NCBI GenBank assembly: GCA_024685975.1
Contig: JAIBDZ010000005.1
Coordinates: forward strand, 1 to 64,000
Reading direction: 5' to 3'
DNA from: Piscirickettsiaceae bacterium
GTDB taxonomy: Bacteria > Pseudomonadota > Gammaproteobacteria > Nitrosococcales > Methylophagaceae
DNA length: 64,000 nt
Below the pieces are notes generated by a model. That model had not been told where the DNA came from. It saw only the letters and a program-made list of their open reading frames with translations, and searched no databases. A program made the translations under genes and the position numbers. Positions 18,704 through 27,291 of the stretch are shown here, in pieces. The stretch's first letter is position 1. Each line of letters begins with the position of its first letter.

Positions 18704-19369
18704 TTATTTAGCTGAACGTTTTCTACGTAAAGCGGTAAACCCAGCTAAAGCAGGGGCAAATAACCAAATTGCCGCAGGAACAGGGACTTCTGACATCTCT
18801 TCGTAACTGACGACAAGTTTTTTGATTTTGAACTCGTCATTACTGCCGATAGCGCCAATACCGAAGAGGTTACCAGTCCATACTTGACCAAAAACATAGG
18901 TTTGTATTGAGCCATTATTCCCAAGGCCAACCGATGAGTAGAAGTTTGTAGCTGTTGGTGAGTTATTGTCAAAAAATGAAAATGAAAACTCATCGTTGTT
19001 ACCAACATGGCTAAAAGTAACACTTTCCAAAGTGACTTCTTGAGCAAAATCAAATAGCACGGCTTCATCATTACCATTGCCATCTACCTGATGATCTTCG
19101 GCGCAGCTTCCGTTTTGTCTAAAGCTATTACAGACACCAAGCCCTTGGCTCCACTGTCCAAGCTGAGCTGTACCAGAGATTGGGTTACCTGAAGTGTTTT
19201 GTCTTGTTGCTGTAGCAGTTAATGAAAGTGCACCAGATGTAAAGACTTTTGAGGTGCCAACATAGCCGATGTTTTGGGCGAAATTAAAAGTAGCAGTTGT
19301 TGCCGCGAATGCTGAGCCTGTTGTAAAAGCTAACGTTAATGCTGCTGCTGTTAAAGTTTTTAAACGTAT
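18704..19369 (-). CDS. Secreted VPLPA/PEP-CTERM sorting-tail protein with an apparent AUA start
   Basis: The frame is open from a stop at 19391-19393. It encodes a signal peptide (RLKTLTAAALTLAFTTGSAFA), then a beta-rich, Gly/Asn-rich exported domain with three Cys (in CNSF and GSCAED). It ends in the sorting tail EVPVPAAIWLFAPALAG...LRRKR. No ATG, GTG or TTG occurs before residue 104. The best start is ATA at 19367-19369, exactly 7 bases after AAGGAA and directly before the natural-looking RLKTLTAAAL. A GTG at 19060 would remove the signal peptide, so it is unlikely. Either AUA is used at low level, or an ATG-to-ATA mutation has damaged the gene. A c-di-GMP-I type riboswitch precedes it. The role is probably an exported surface or matrix protein processed by an exosortase-like enzyme encoded elsewhere. 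Confidence 0.7.
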   Translation of the reverse strand: MRLKTLTAAALTLAFTTGSAFAATTATFNFAQNIGYVGTSKVFTSGALSLTATATRQNTSGNPISGTAQLGQWSQGLGVCNSFRQNGSCAEDHQVDGNGNDEAVLFDFAQEVTLESVTFSHVGNNDEFSFSFFDNNSPTATNFYSSVGLGNNGSIQTYVFGQVWTGNLFGIGAIGSNDEFKIKKLVVSYEEMSEVPVPAAIWLFAPALAGFTALRRKRSAK

Positions 19370-19409
19370 ATGAAGATTCCTTATATTTTCTTAACAGAAA
19401 ATCATGTTG

Positions 19410-19507
19410 TACACCCCAGCCATCTTTAAATTGACACTTACCTCTGTAAGTAGCAAATAAAAAAGACCTGTAGCTTTCCGACCTTGCCTCACGACAAGTT
19501 TGGCGTA
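19410..19507 (-). promoter_or_regulatory. Cyclic-di-GMP-I (GEMM) riboswitch
   Basis: On the minus strand, a closing helix UACGCC/GGUGUA (19507-19502 with 19415-19410) encloses CCAAAC. A six-pair hairpin CUUGUC-GUGA-GGCAAG with a GNRA tetraloop follows, then GUCGGAAAGCUAC. A longer arm has AGC/GCU and GUCUUU/AAAGAU pairing and a terminal hairpin ACUUAC-AGAG-GUAAGU, ending GAUGGCUGGGG. This order (AAAC, GNRA hairpin, AAAGC, GGCUGGG) is that of the c-di-GMP-I riboswitch. The usual GACGCAAAGC is GUCGGAAAGC here, so binding may be altered. It lies 41 bases ahead of the start of the sorting-tail gene and no terminator follows, suggesting control of translation or stability. Confidence 0.72.
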
Positions 19508-19666
19508 AAAAACAGCCATCATGTATAAATGTGTGGTGGCCTAAATTTATTTCTAAAGTATGATATTTTATCCTTTAGACTACAGTGCTAACTTTGCAAC
19601 GTATTCCCAGCTAACGGGTATGATTGTATCGAAGTCAAAAATTAATCTGTATTGTACTTTAGTACT

Positions 19667-19707
19667 AAAACAGATAATAAACGCTGAAAGTGACTTTTAT
19701 CTGTTTT
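19667..19707 (-). terminator. Hairpin terminator after the small membrane protein gene
   Basis: Eleven-bp perfect arms AAAACAGATAA (19667-19677) and TTATCTGTTTT (19697-19707) flank a 19-nt loop and are followed by T/A-rich DNA. On the minus strand it lies 30 bp after the stop at 19737 and upstream of the riboswitch transcript. Confidence 0.6.
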
Positions 19708-19736
19708 TAGGATGAAAACACGTGTTTTAACGTCGT

Positions 19737-20054
19737 TTAATTAATAAACAAGCCAGAGAGTTTGAGCCCGCGCATACGCCGACAGATAGGTTTGAAAATC
19801 GGAAAACCAACAAAAGCAAAAAAACTACCAAAAAACAAGCCAATCATCGGGAAGGTAATGATATTGGTGATAAAGCTATTAAATTTGTCTAAATGGATTA
19901 AACCAATCATGTCTAACAGTGCGGTGATGATAGCCCAAGCTAGTCCGCCGCAAAAACCACTTAAACCTGCCACCATGACCAGTGACATTAAGCTGAGTTG
20001 AACGGCACTATTGTTATGTGCTGACGGTGTTGGATCCATATTTTCTGCTGACAT
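19737..20054 (-). CDS. Small inner-membrane protein of unknown function
   Basis: The 105-residue protein has a polar 18-residue N terminus rich in Ser, Asn and Pro. Two long hydrophobic stretches follow, at about 19-48 and 58-88, separated by HLDKFNSF. A basic C-terminal tail (CRRMRGLKLSGLF) suggests a cytoplasmic C terminus. I recognise no family. It is flanked by terminator-like DNA on its 3' side and is probably a single-gene transcript. Confidence 0.6.
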   Translation of the reverse strand: MSAENMDPTPSAHNNSAVQLSLMSLVMVAGLSGFCGGLAWAIITALLDMIGLIHLDKFNSFITNIITFPMIGLFFGSFFAFVGFPIFKPICRRMRGLKLSGLFIN

Positions 20055-20182
20055 AATAACCTTTTAAACTAATATATTTGTCATTGTTGTCATCGGCGAA
20101 ACTAGTGATGACAAGCACCGACAAGCTCCAAATGTATAGAGATTGACGTAGTAAATTCTAGCATAAATTGAAAGAAAAAATG

Positions 20183-20692
20183 TTAACTGTCACCACGTAA
20201 ACGAAAGGTAACATGGTGATGTTGATCGATGATGTGGTATTGCTGTAACCAAGCTAAAGCGTCCTCGGCATCTTGTTCAAACCAAGCTTTTGCAGAGCCG
20301 AGGCGAAAACTATATCCCCAAGCATCCATATCTTTCAACATGCGGTTTTGGCCCATGTCGCTGATTAAATCGGCTAAGACAATTTGTAAGTAACATACGC
20401 CATTTTCTTCGGCATAATCGCCTTCAGCGTCAGTATCAAGTGCTTGTCGGCGAGCAGGGCTCATGCAAATATAATGGCAAGCTTCATGTAAGGCAGAATG
20501 AACCGGTGTATCATGACGCAAATACAATGTATCAGCGATTAAACCGGCTTCACGTTCGCCAAAAAAGCTACCGGGAATGTTGTGTTTATCTGGCACAGAA
20601 GCAATGGATAAGCGATAAGGAGCTAATACTCTAGCAATCGCGATCTGTATTTCTGCGCTACAATTTTTAACGGTCTGTTCTAAGTCAGACAC
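20183..20692 (-). CDS. Conserved protein with an HEACH metal-binding motif
   Basis: The 169-residue product contains LHEACHYICMSPARR, an HExxH-like motif, followed 20-30 residues later by acidic EGDYAEENGVCYLQ that could supply a third ligand. This would fit a small zinc-metallopeptidase-like or metal-storage protein. I know similar uncharacterised gammaproteobacterial proteins but no function. The GTG at 20692 is preferred. It has GGAG nine bases upstream and overlaps the tcdA end by only eight bases, whereas a TTG at 20707 lacks a ribosome binding site. Overlap with tcdA implies cotranscription. Confidence 0.65.
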   Translation of the reverse strand: MSDLEQTVKNCSAEIQIAIARVLAPYRLSIASVPDKHNIPGSFFGEREAGLIADTLYLRHDTPVHSALHEACHYICMSPARRQALDTDAEGDYAEENGVCYLQIVLADLISDMGQNRMLKDMDAWGYSFRLGSAKAWFEQDAEDALAWLQQYHIIDQHHHVTFRLRGDS

Positions 20693-21416
20693 GGCGACTG
20701 TCTCCAATCAAGTGATTGGTAATTAACCCGGTCAAGACTAAACCAAATAATGAGGGCATATAACTAACAGTACCGTTGACCGCTCTAGGTCGTCCTCGTC
20801 CAACGTCTTCTGGCGGAAGTGGCGGTAAATTTGTTTCGGTCGAATAGACGGTTTGAATGCCTCGTCCGACATGACGCTTTCGTAATTGATTTCGTAATTG
20901 TCTTGCTAGCTTACAGACAGAAGTATCCATCAAATCGCCTGTTTTGATTTGTGTTGGATCAAGTTTCCCCCCAGCACCCATACTGGAAAATATGGCGATA
21001 TCTTGTTGCCAACATTGTTCAATCAGACTTGCTTTACTGCTCAAACTATCAATAGCATCAACGACCACATCAAAACCTGCTGCTGAATGAAACAGATTTG
21101 GAATACTATCTGGATCAATAAACTCACTGATAATGTTGACGCGACAATCGGGATTAATATCGGCAATTCGAGCAGCCATAACAGACGTTTTGAGTTGACC
21201 TATCGTTGATTGCAATGCGATCAGTTGACGGTTGATATTAGACGCTGACACAACATCATGATCGATTAAGGTCAATTGTCCCACGCCAAGTCGTGCTAAA
21301 GATTCGGCAACAAATGAGCCGACACCACCAATGCCTGCGATGACAACGTGACTTGCTTGGATCTTTTTGACCCCATCATCACCGATTAAAATGTGGCTAC
21401 GTTCAAACAAAGACAT
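20685..21416 (-). CDS. tcdA: tRNA threonylcarbamoyladenosine dehydratase
   Basis: TcdA (CsdL) uses ATP to cyclise the t6A37 modification of tRNA to ct6A. It is an E1/ThiF-like protein: the nucleotide-binding GIGGVGSFVAESLARLG is at about 29-45, followed by LIDHDVVSASNINRQ and later VVDAIDSLSSKASL. The 243-residue length is normal. It lacks the C-terminal thioester domain of ubiquitin E1 enzymes, as expected. MoeB/ThiF is the alternative, but the SVCKLARQLRNQLRKR and DVGRGRPRAVNGTVSYMPS segments are TcdA-like. Confidence 0.93.
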   Translation of the reverse strand: MSLFERSHILIGDDGVKKIQASHVVIAGIGGVGSFVAESLARLGVGQLTLIDHDVVSASNINRQLIALQSTIGQLKTSVMAARIADINPDCRVNIISEFIDPDSIPNLFHSAAGFDVVVDAIDSLSSKASLIEQCWQQDIAIFSSMGAGGKLDPTQIKTGDLMDTSVCKLARQLRNQLRKRHVGRGIQTVYSTETNLPPLPPEDVGRGRPRAVNGTVSYMPSLFGLVLTGLITNHLIGDSRRV

Positions 21417-21478
21417 GCCGACTTTACTCTAGATAAAAGGTATATTTTAACGTATTCATCATGATGAAAAACGATAAC

Positions 21479-22237
21479 TTATAAGGAGAATAGGCGGGTG
21501 ACGTTTAGGCTGGTTTGTTCAGCTATATCAGCGCTACTTTCAGGGCGAAGTGTTGATAACAATTGATGCAATATCGCGATAGACTCTGGGCTGTTACGTT
21601 GACCTTGTTGGCCATGTAATGGCATATCTGGCGCATCGGTTTCTAATGCAATAGAACTCAGGGGGAGCGCAGTAAAAAGTTGCCGCAGCCTAACAGCATT
21701 AGGATAGGTGATCACGCCACCGACACCAAGCAAAAATCCCGCATCAATATAACGTTGTGCTTGTTGTTGGCTACCAGAAAAGGCATGAACAATTCCTCCT
21801 GGTAATGAATATTGTTTGAGTAATTCAATGACAACATCGTGGGCCTTCCTCACATGAAGAATCACGGGTAAGTTCAAGGTTTGCGCGAGTGAGAGTTGTG
21901 CGGTAAATAAGGCAATTTGTTGTGTTTTATCATGATCTGGCACAAAAAAGTCTAAGCCAATCTCACCAATCGCAACAATATCATGTGCAGTGGCTAATGT
22001 TTGTAATGTCATGATGTCAGCTTGTTGATGAGATGACATAAACATGGGATGCATGCCCAATGCCGGCCATAAATGGGGTGATGGGGCACAGAGCTTGAGT
22101 AAAGATAACCATGTTGAAGCCATGACACCAGGGATGACGATATGATTAATGTTAGACTGTAAGCAGCGTTCGATAACGGCTTGTCGGTCACTATCAAATG
22201 TTGCAAAGTCGAGGTGACAATGACTATCGATAAGCAT
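21479..22237 (-). CDS. tatD: TatD-family metal-dependent hydrolase
   Basis: The 252-residue TIM-barrel protein opens MLIDSHCHLDFATF, with the HxH metal site. It later has IGEIGLDFF (metal Glu), ILHVRKA (His), VHAFSGS (His) and ALETDAPDMP (Asp), so the full di-metal set is present. Family members are 3'-5' DNA/RNA exonucleases or D-tyrosyl-type hydrolases. Here it could equally be called YcfH or YjjV. It lies 2 bp downstream of ggt. Confidence 0.92.
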   Translation of the reverse strand: MLIDSHCHLDFATFDSDRQAVIERCLQSNINHIVIPGVMASTWLSLLKLCAPSPHLWPALGMHPMFMSSHQQADIMTLQTLATAHDIVAIGEIGLDFFVPDHDKTQQIALFTAQLSLAQTLNLPVILHVRKAHDVVIELLKQYSLPGGIVHAFSGSQQQAQRYIDAGFLLGVGGVITYPNAVRLRQLFTALPLSSIALETDAPDMPLHGQQGQRNSPESIAILHQLLSTLRPESSADIAEQTSLNVTRLFSL

Positions 22238-22239
22238 GG

Positions 22240-23913
22240 TTAATCGAGTCGTATACTACGCGCTTCGCCTTCCCCTCTAGGGTCGCTAGCAAAGTCTAAT
22301 TGCGCGTTATGTTTTTGCTGAATAATCACTTGCATATTGCCATATTGCCGATTGAGCATTTTGAGTTCATGACCATAATCTAGCAACTCTTGTTGCCATT
22401 GTTGATCAAAACCTTGAGATTCTAATTGCACGACATCAGGCAAATATTGATGATGAAAACGAGGTGCTGAGACAATCTCTTCGGCTGATTTTCCTTCGAC
22501 AAAATCTAAAATGCCTAATAACACCATGGTAATAATACGACTGCCCCCAGGGGTTCCGATGACCATGACTTCCTGTTCATTTTCGATAAAAGTTGGACTC
22601 ATGCTGGATAGTGGCCGTTTGAAAGGTGCGATAGCATTCGCTTCATTGCCCGTTAAGCCATAACCATTAGCCGCACCGATTTGAGCAGAAAAGTCATCCA
22701 TTTCATCATTTAACAAGACGCCAGTTTGACCAGCCACAAAGCCAGAGCCAAAGGGGTAATTAATGCTCAATGTTGCAGCAACACGGTTGCCATATTGATC
22801 GATGATAGAAAAATGCGTGGTGTCTTCACCCTTTGGAGCGATGGTTGTGATGTTTTGACTCTGGCTTGCTTTAGTAGGATTAATGTCAGCAGCAAGTTGC
22901 TCGCCATATTTCGGTGATGTTAAGTACGGTGGAATACTGACAAAATCAGGATCGCCCATCCATTGGCTGCGATCATAATAAGCCCGTCGCATGGCTTCTA
23001 TGATGAAGTGGCGTCGTTGTTGTTCTGAGGCATGGTCAAAAGGGAGCGCACTTAACTGGTTGATTATGCTGGCTAATACGATTCCACCACTGGAAGGTGG
23101 CGCAGCAGAATAAATGGCATAGTTTTGATAAGAGCTGACAATAGGATCGCGTTCAACGACGCGGTAATTGGCTAAGTCTTCTGCTTGCCAAATCCCACCT
23201 GCAGCTTGAACAGAAGCAATTAACTCATCTGCTATCTCACCTTGATAAAACCCTGCTTTTCCTTGTTCGGCAAGTAACGTTAATGTCTTGGCTAAATCAG
23301 GTTGTTTTAAGAGGTAACCGAGCTCAGGAACTTGGTTATTTTGTAAAAAAATGGCGGCAGCATCCGGTGATGATTGCAATGTAGACAGACGAAATTGGGC
23401 GAGTTGTTGATAGTACGTTGAGATCGGAAAGCCTTGTTGTGCATACCGAATAGCCGGTGCCAAAGCGTGTTGCAGCGGTAATTGCCCATAATGTTGGCTG
23501 AGATAATCTAAAGCGGCAGGCATACCTGGAATTGCAGCTGATAAAGGGCCATCGAGTGAACGACTAGGGACAGCTTGTCCTTGCTCATCTAAATACATAT
23601 CTTTATGCGCTAAGGCAGGCGCGACTTCACGGCCGTCAATCATGACGGTTTTATTGTCAACGGCACGATGCAATAACCAAAAGCCACCACCACCGAGCCC
23701 AGAACCAGCAGGTTCGACAACGGCTAATGCTGCGCTGACGGCAATGGCAGCGTCGAAGGCATTGCCACCTTGAGCAAGAACAGCAAGCCCAGCCTCAGTG
23801 GCAAGAGGGTGAGCTGATGCAACGGCTGCTTGTTGTGAAGAAGGCGTGACATGTGAACAAGCACTGAGACAATAAATGACAACAAGTAAAATCCAGCGCG
23901 GTGTGAGTGACAT
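22240..23913 (-). CDS. ggt: Gamma-glutamyltransferase, predicted lipoprotein
   Basis: The enzyme hydrolyses or transfers the gamma-glutamyl group of glutathione and related compounds in the periplasm. The 557-residue precursor has a short signal with lipobox CLSAC19, so it is probably membrane-anchored rather than soluble. The core shows GGGGFWLLH near residue 75 and the autoprocessing site GEDTTHFSIID, where the second Thr becomes the N-terminal nucleophile of the small subunit. NYPFGSGFV, LLNDEMDDFS, PLSSMSPT and GTPGGSRII follow. All catalytic motifs are present. It sits between trhO (3 bp) and tatD (2 bp). Confidence 0.95.
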   Translation of the reverse strand: MSLTPRWILLVVIYCLSACSHVTPSSQQAAVASAHPLATEAGLAVLAQGGNAFDAAIAVSAALAVVEPAGSGLGGGGFWLLHRAVDNKTVMIDGREVAPALAHKDMYLDEQGQAVPSRSLDGPLSAAIPGMPAALDYLSQHYGQLPLQHALAPAIRYAQQGFPISTYYQQLAQFRLSTLQSSPDAAAIFLQNNQVPELGYLLKQPDLAKTLTLLAEQGKAGFYQGEIADELIASVQAAGGIWQAEDLANYRVVERDPIVSSYQNYAIYSAAPPSSGGIVLASIINQLSALPFDHASEQQRRHFIIEAMRRAYYDRSQWMGDPDFVSIPPYLTSPKYGEQLAADINPTKASQSQNITTIAPKGEDTTHFSIIDQYGNRVAATLSINYPFGSGFVAGQTGVLLNDEMDDFSAQIGAANGYGLTGNEANAIAPFKRPLSSMSPTFIENEQEVMVIGTPGGSRIITMVLLGILDFVEGKSAEEIVSAPRFHHQYLPDVVQLESQGFDQQWQQELLDYGHELKMLNRQYGNMQVIIQQKHNAQLDFASDPRGEGEARSIRLD

Positions 23914-23916
23914 ATT

Positions 23917-24912
23917 TTATGCCGTTTCTTTGAGTGATTTATCGCGTTGCTGCTGTGATAACTGATGTTTCTTGGCACGGTTTGCTTCAATAAATTGAGC
24001 CGCATCACTACCAATATGGACTTCACCACGTTGCTGTGCCAATTGAATTTGTCTTTCACGTTCGGCATAACGGGCTTTTTGTTGTGCCGTCGTTTTGTCA
24101 AAGCAATGAGGGCAGCTCACACCATGTTGATAATGGGATGATTGTTTATCTTCTTCAGTAATCGGCATTCTGCAAGCATTACATTGGTCGTAATGGCCTT
24201 TTTCTAAAGAATGATTGACGGTAACACGTTCATCAAATACAAAACACTCCCCTTGCCACAACGAGTCTTCTGCCGGTACTTCTTCCAAATATTTTAGAAT
24301 GCCACCTTCTAAATGATACACATCATCAAAACCTTGCTCTTTGAGGTAGGCTGTTGATTTTTCACAACGAATTCCGCCGGTACAGAACATGGCGACTTTA
24401 GTTTGTTTTTCTGGATCGAGGTTCTTTTTAACGTATTCTGGAAATTCTCTAAAACTGTCTGTTTTAGGATTGACGGCATCTTTAAACGTACCGACCTGAT
24501 ATTCGTAATCATTACGGGTATCGATTAAAACCACATCAGGATCACTGATTAGGGCATTCCAGTCTTTTGGTTTGACGTAGGTACCTACAACGCGTTTAGG
24601 ATCAATGCCTTCGACGCCCATGGTGACAATTTCTTTTTTTAATTTAACGCGACTGCGTAAAAAAGGCGGAGTATCCGTAAAAGATTCTTTATAGCTGAGC
24701 CCAGATAAGCGAGGATCAGCTTGAATGTGGTTCAAGACTTCATCAATACCCGCTCGGCTACCAGCAATAGTACCGTTAATACCTTCACGAGCTAACAATA
24801 GCGTACCCCGCACGCCATTATCTAACATGCGAGTTAGTAAGGGTTGTTGTAATTCAGAGAAGTCTTCTAGTGTGACAAATTTGTATAAAGCACAGACTAC
24901 AATGTCAGACAT
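23917..24912 (-). CDS. trhO: tRNA uridine(34) hydroxylase, rhodanese type
   Basis: TrhO (YceA) makes 5-hydroxyuridine at tRNA position 34 using oxygen. The 331-residue protein has the N-terminal acylphosphatase-like domain ([16 protein letters not shown]). Its rhodanese domain has active-site [12 protein letters not shown], with the essential Cys in CTGGIRC at about residue 177. The C-terminal CxxC...CxxC segment (DQCNACR, SCPHC) would bind zinc. The length and order of motifs match the family. The gene is downstream of a short intergenic region that probably holds the promoter for trhO-ggt-tatD. Confidence 0.94.
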   Translation of the reverse strand: MSDIVVCALYKFVTLEDFSELQQPLLTRMLDNGVRGTLLLAREGINGTIAGSRAGIDEVLNHIQADPRLSGLSYKESFTDTPPFLRSRVKLKKEIVTMGVEGIDPKRVVGTYVKPKDWNALISDPDVVLIDTRNDYEYQVGTFKDAVNPKTDSFREFPEYVKKNLDPEKQTKVAMFCTGGIRCEKSTAYLKEQGFDDVYHLEGGILKYLEEVPAEDSLWQGECFVFDERVTVNHSLEKGHYDQCNACRMPITEEDKQSSHYQHGVSCPHCFDKTTAQQKARYAERERQIQLAQQRGEVHIGSDAAQFIEANRAKKHQLSQQQRDKSLKETA

Positions 24913-24995
24913 GATGATGTTACCAGCACAATAATAAAAGCCCTTATTTTACTGTGTTTTTTCACTTTTGTCTTTTGGACGATGGTTTTCTGAGA

Positions 24996-25574
24996 TTAAC
25001 CCCAATGTCTCACTGGGCCAGTATCAACATGGATAAAGCCTGATTTAGGGTAATATCCAACCCCACCGACTTGTAATGCTAAAGCCGCTTTATTGAGTTG
25101 TTTGAGATCACGACCAGGTAAAGCAATATCAACGGCTTTTGCTTGCATGTGAAAACTTTTTTTAGCGACGCCACTGCTTTGTTGTCGTAGTTTGGCATTC
25201 GTCATTGGAGAGCGATAGCCTGAGATGATATTGAAATCTTGCTTGCCATCAACTTGTTCATGTAAGAGTGTGAGTAAATTGATCAGCCGAATATCCATAT
25301 CGACCACTTCATCTGTTCGATGGTCACGTAGAATATGATTTAAAGTGGCAAGTTCGCTAGCTTGATATTGTCCTTCTGCCCAATATGTTGCTTTAACGCG
25401 CTCGCCGGTATGTAAATTATGCAAGGATAAAATGCGATCAGCTGGTTTTGAAGCAGCAAAACTAGCGGGTAAAGCCAGTGCAGTACTTAAACCTAAACTT
25501 GCTTGTAAAAAACGGCGACGATTGAGCGAAGAGCGGGTAGGAGAATCTATGTTAACTTGTTCAGAATAAGGCAT
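24996..25574 (-). CDS. ycbK: YcbK-like murein hydrolase-type protein (DUF882), Tat-exported
   Basis: I start the protein at the ATG at 25574 (MPYSEQVN, 192 residues). A TTG at 25616 has no ribosome binding site. A twin-arginine signal (LNRRRFLQASLGLSTALALPASFA) sends it folded to the periplasm. The mature part is a DUF882/peptidase M15-like domain: FNIISGYRSPMTNAKLR, SFHMQAKAVDI (HxxxxAxD metal motif) and GGVGYYPKSGFIHVDTG (second His). It is related to D,D-carboxypeptidases. It lies 72 bp downstream of the L,D-transpeptidase gene, the same pair as ycbB-ycbK in E. coli. Confidence 0.9.
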   Translation of the reverse strand: MPYSEQVNIDSPTRSSLNRRRFLQASLGLSTALALPASFAASKPADRILSLHNLHTGERVKATYWAEGQYQASELATLNHILRDHRTDEVVDMDIRLINLLTLLHEQVDGKQDFNIISGYRSPMTNAKLRQQSSGVAKKSFHMQAKAVDIALPGRDLKQLNKAALALQVGGVGYYPKSGFIHVDTGPVRHWG

Positions 25575-25645
25575 AGCGTAACCTAGGTTGATGGCGGCAA
25601 TGAATAAGCATATCAAAGCGTCAAAGTATAAATAAAATCATTAAC

Positions 25646-27178
25646 TTAATACAAGTTTTTTACCATTCTTTGATCACGATGATAGACATCTGGTAGAAAT
25701 AATATGCCATTATCATCAACAGAAACCGTGAAGTAGACGACAAATATAGCGAGTTTCTTTTGCAGAACCAGTCCTTGGTTTTCTTCACTATCAATACGTT
25801 CAGTCACGCTACCGTATGCGGGATGCTCTTCTAAACTAAAATTTGCTAGTTGAACTGGGTCGGCAACACGAATGCAACCAGAACTATAAGCCCGATTAGG
25901 ATCGTTAAATAAAGATTTACTGGGTGAGTCGTGTAAATAAATTTGCCAAGGGTTATCAAATAAGAATTTGATCTGACCGAGTGCGTTTCTTCTACCGGGA
26001 TCTTGGCGTAAGAGATAAGGGAAAGGACGATGCGCTGAATAATCTTCCCAATCAATAAACATAGGGTCAAGCTCAGACTTTTCTCCATTATTGACTTCAA
26101 AGACACGGATCGCATTCAATAAGAAATAATTCGGATCATGTTGTTGTTTAGGCACGAGGTCTAAACGCGCTAATTTATTCGGTACATACCAATAGGGGTT
26201 AAAGACCATTCGCGCCATTTCAGCGTAAAAACTGGGTGTTTGTCGGTTGGGTTTACCGATAACCACATTCATTGATAAGGATTCTCTTTCTTCTTCAAAC
26301 GCTTGCAGACGATATTGTGGCAAGTTTATCCAAATAAAACGGTCATCCAGTTGTCGAGGTAACCAACGATATCGTTCAAGATTAATCCGTAATTGCGCGA
26401 TTTTATCGTCGACAGAGATATTTAACGCTCGAATCGTCTTGGCCCCAATGACACCATCAATGGTTAATTGATGACGATGTTGAAAGCGGCGAATGGCTTG
26501 TGCCATTAACGGATCATAATGAGTGGATGGGATAGCATGGGTTAATGCGAAAAAAGGATCTTCAATGGCAAGGCGTTGTTGAATGTACGCAATATGAGGA
26601 TGAACATCACCAACGTGTAGTGTCGGGGTGGGTGGAATATTATCCCAGCCGCCTTGTTTGGCATAGTGTTGATAGCGTTGTAATGCGAGCTGTAATTGCC
26701 GATAAGTATCATGTGTCGGAGCAATATTATTGAGTTGTTCATTAAAATTTCCTGATACCAACGCATCTCGTAATAAAGCATCAGGATCGATAATATCTTG
26801 TTCAATATGCCAATCAGGATCGACTATATCGATAGACCAACGACCGATCCGTAAGTCATGCACAAGTTCACGTAACCCTTGATTTAATAAGGTATTAAAG
26901 CGTTGTTGTGAAGGTAGATGTTGCGGATCTAATGCACTTAATTGTTCATAATGGTAATCATGCGGGTCTAAACCGTGGTCAGCGGCCTGAGCAATAAAAG
27001 ATAAGGCGGTTTCTCTTAAGACCTCGTCACTTTCGCTTGCAAACCAGTCATGAAAAAAGGGCGTTGTTGTTGACGATAAGTTATCTTGTGCCAAGGTGAA
27101 TTGAGCCGAAAAGAGGCAATAGAACATCAACAGCAGTCTGAAGCTGGCTGATAATGAACAATGACCCAAAGCGTGCAT
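25646..27178 (-). CDS. ldtD: L,D-transpeptidase, LdtD (YcbB) family
   Basis: LdtD makes 3-3 cross-links in peptidoglycan in the periplasm. The 510-residue protein has a signal peptide (to about residue 31), an N-terminal helical region, a peptidoglycan-binding domain (about 195-260) and a YkuD catalytic domain. The catalytic domain contains YLHDSPSKSLF and the nucleophile motif SSGCIRV (Cys about 435). It is typical of YcbB-like enzymes, which have a substrate-capping insert. I use the ATG at 27178 rather than the adjacent GTG. It pairs with ycbK downstream. Confidence 0.93.
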   Translation of the reverse strand: MHALGHCSLSASFRLLLMFYCLFSAQFTLAQDNLSSTTTPFFHDWFASESDEVLRETALSFIAQAADHGLDPHDYHYEQLSALDPQHLPSQQRFNTLLNQGLRELVHDLRIGRWSIDIVDPDWHIEQDIIDPDALLRDALVSGNFNEQLNNIAPTHDTYRQLQLALQRYQHYAKQGGWDNIPPTPTLHVGDVHPHIAYIQQRLAIEDPFFALTHAIPSTHYDPLMAQAIRRFQHRHQLTIDGVIGAKTIRALNISVDDKIAQLRINLERYRWLPRQLDDRFIWINLPQYRLQAFEEERESLSMNVVIGKPNRQTPSFYAEMARMVFNPYWYVPNKLARLDLVPKQQHDPNYFLLNAIRVFEVNNGEKSELDPMFIDWEDYSAHRPFPYLLRQDPGRRNALGQIKFLFDNPWQIYLHDSPSKSLFNDPNRAYSSGCIRVADPVQLANFSLEEHPAYGSVTERIDSEENQGLVLQKKLAIFVVYFTVSVDDNGILFLPDVYHRDQRMVKNLY

Positions 27179-27291
27179 CACAACAATAACTATCCTTGAT
27201 TAACGTCTTGACCATTATGCCAGAGTCGATGAGATAAATATGTGTCCTTTTTCTGATAAAACGTGAAGAGATAGAACAAGATGTAATGTGT

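Noticed and set aside
18745-19083. Alternative minus-strand frame of 112 codons overlapping the sorting-tail gene
   Set aside because: It is a shadow in another frame. The sorting-tail frame has the signal peptide, sorting tail and riboswitch.
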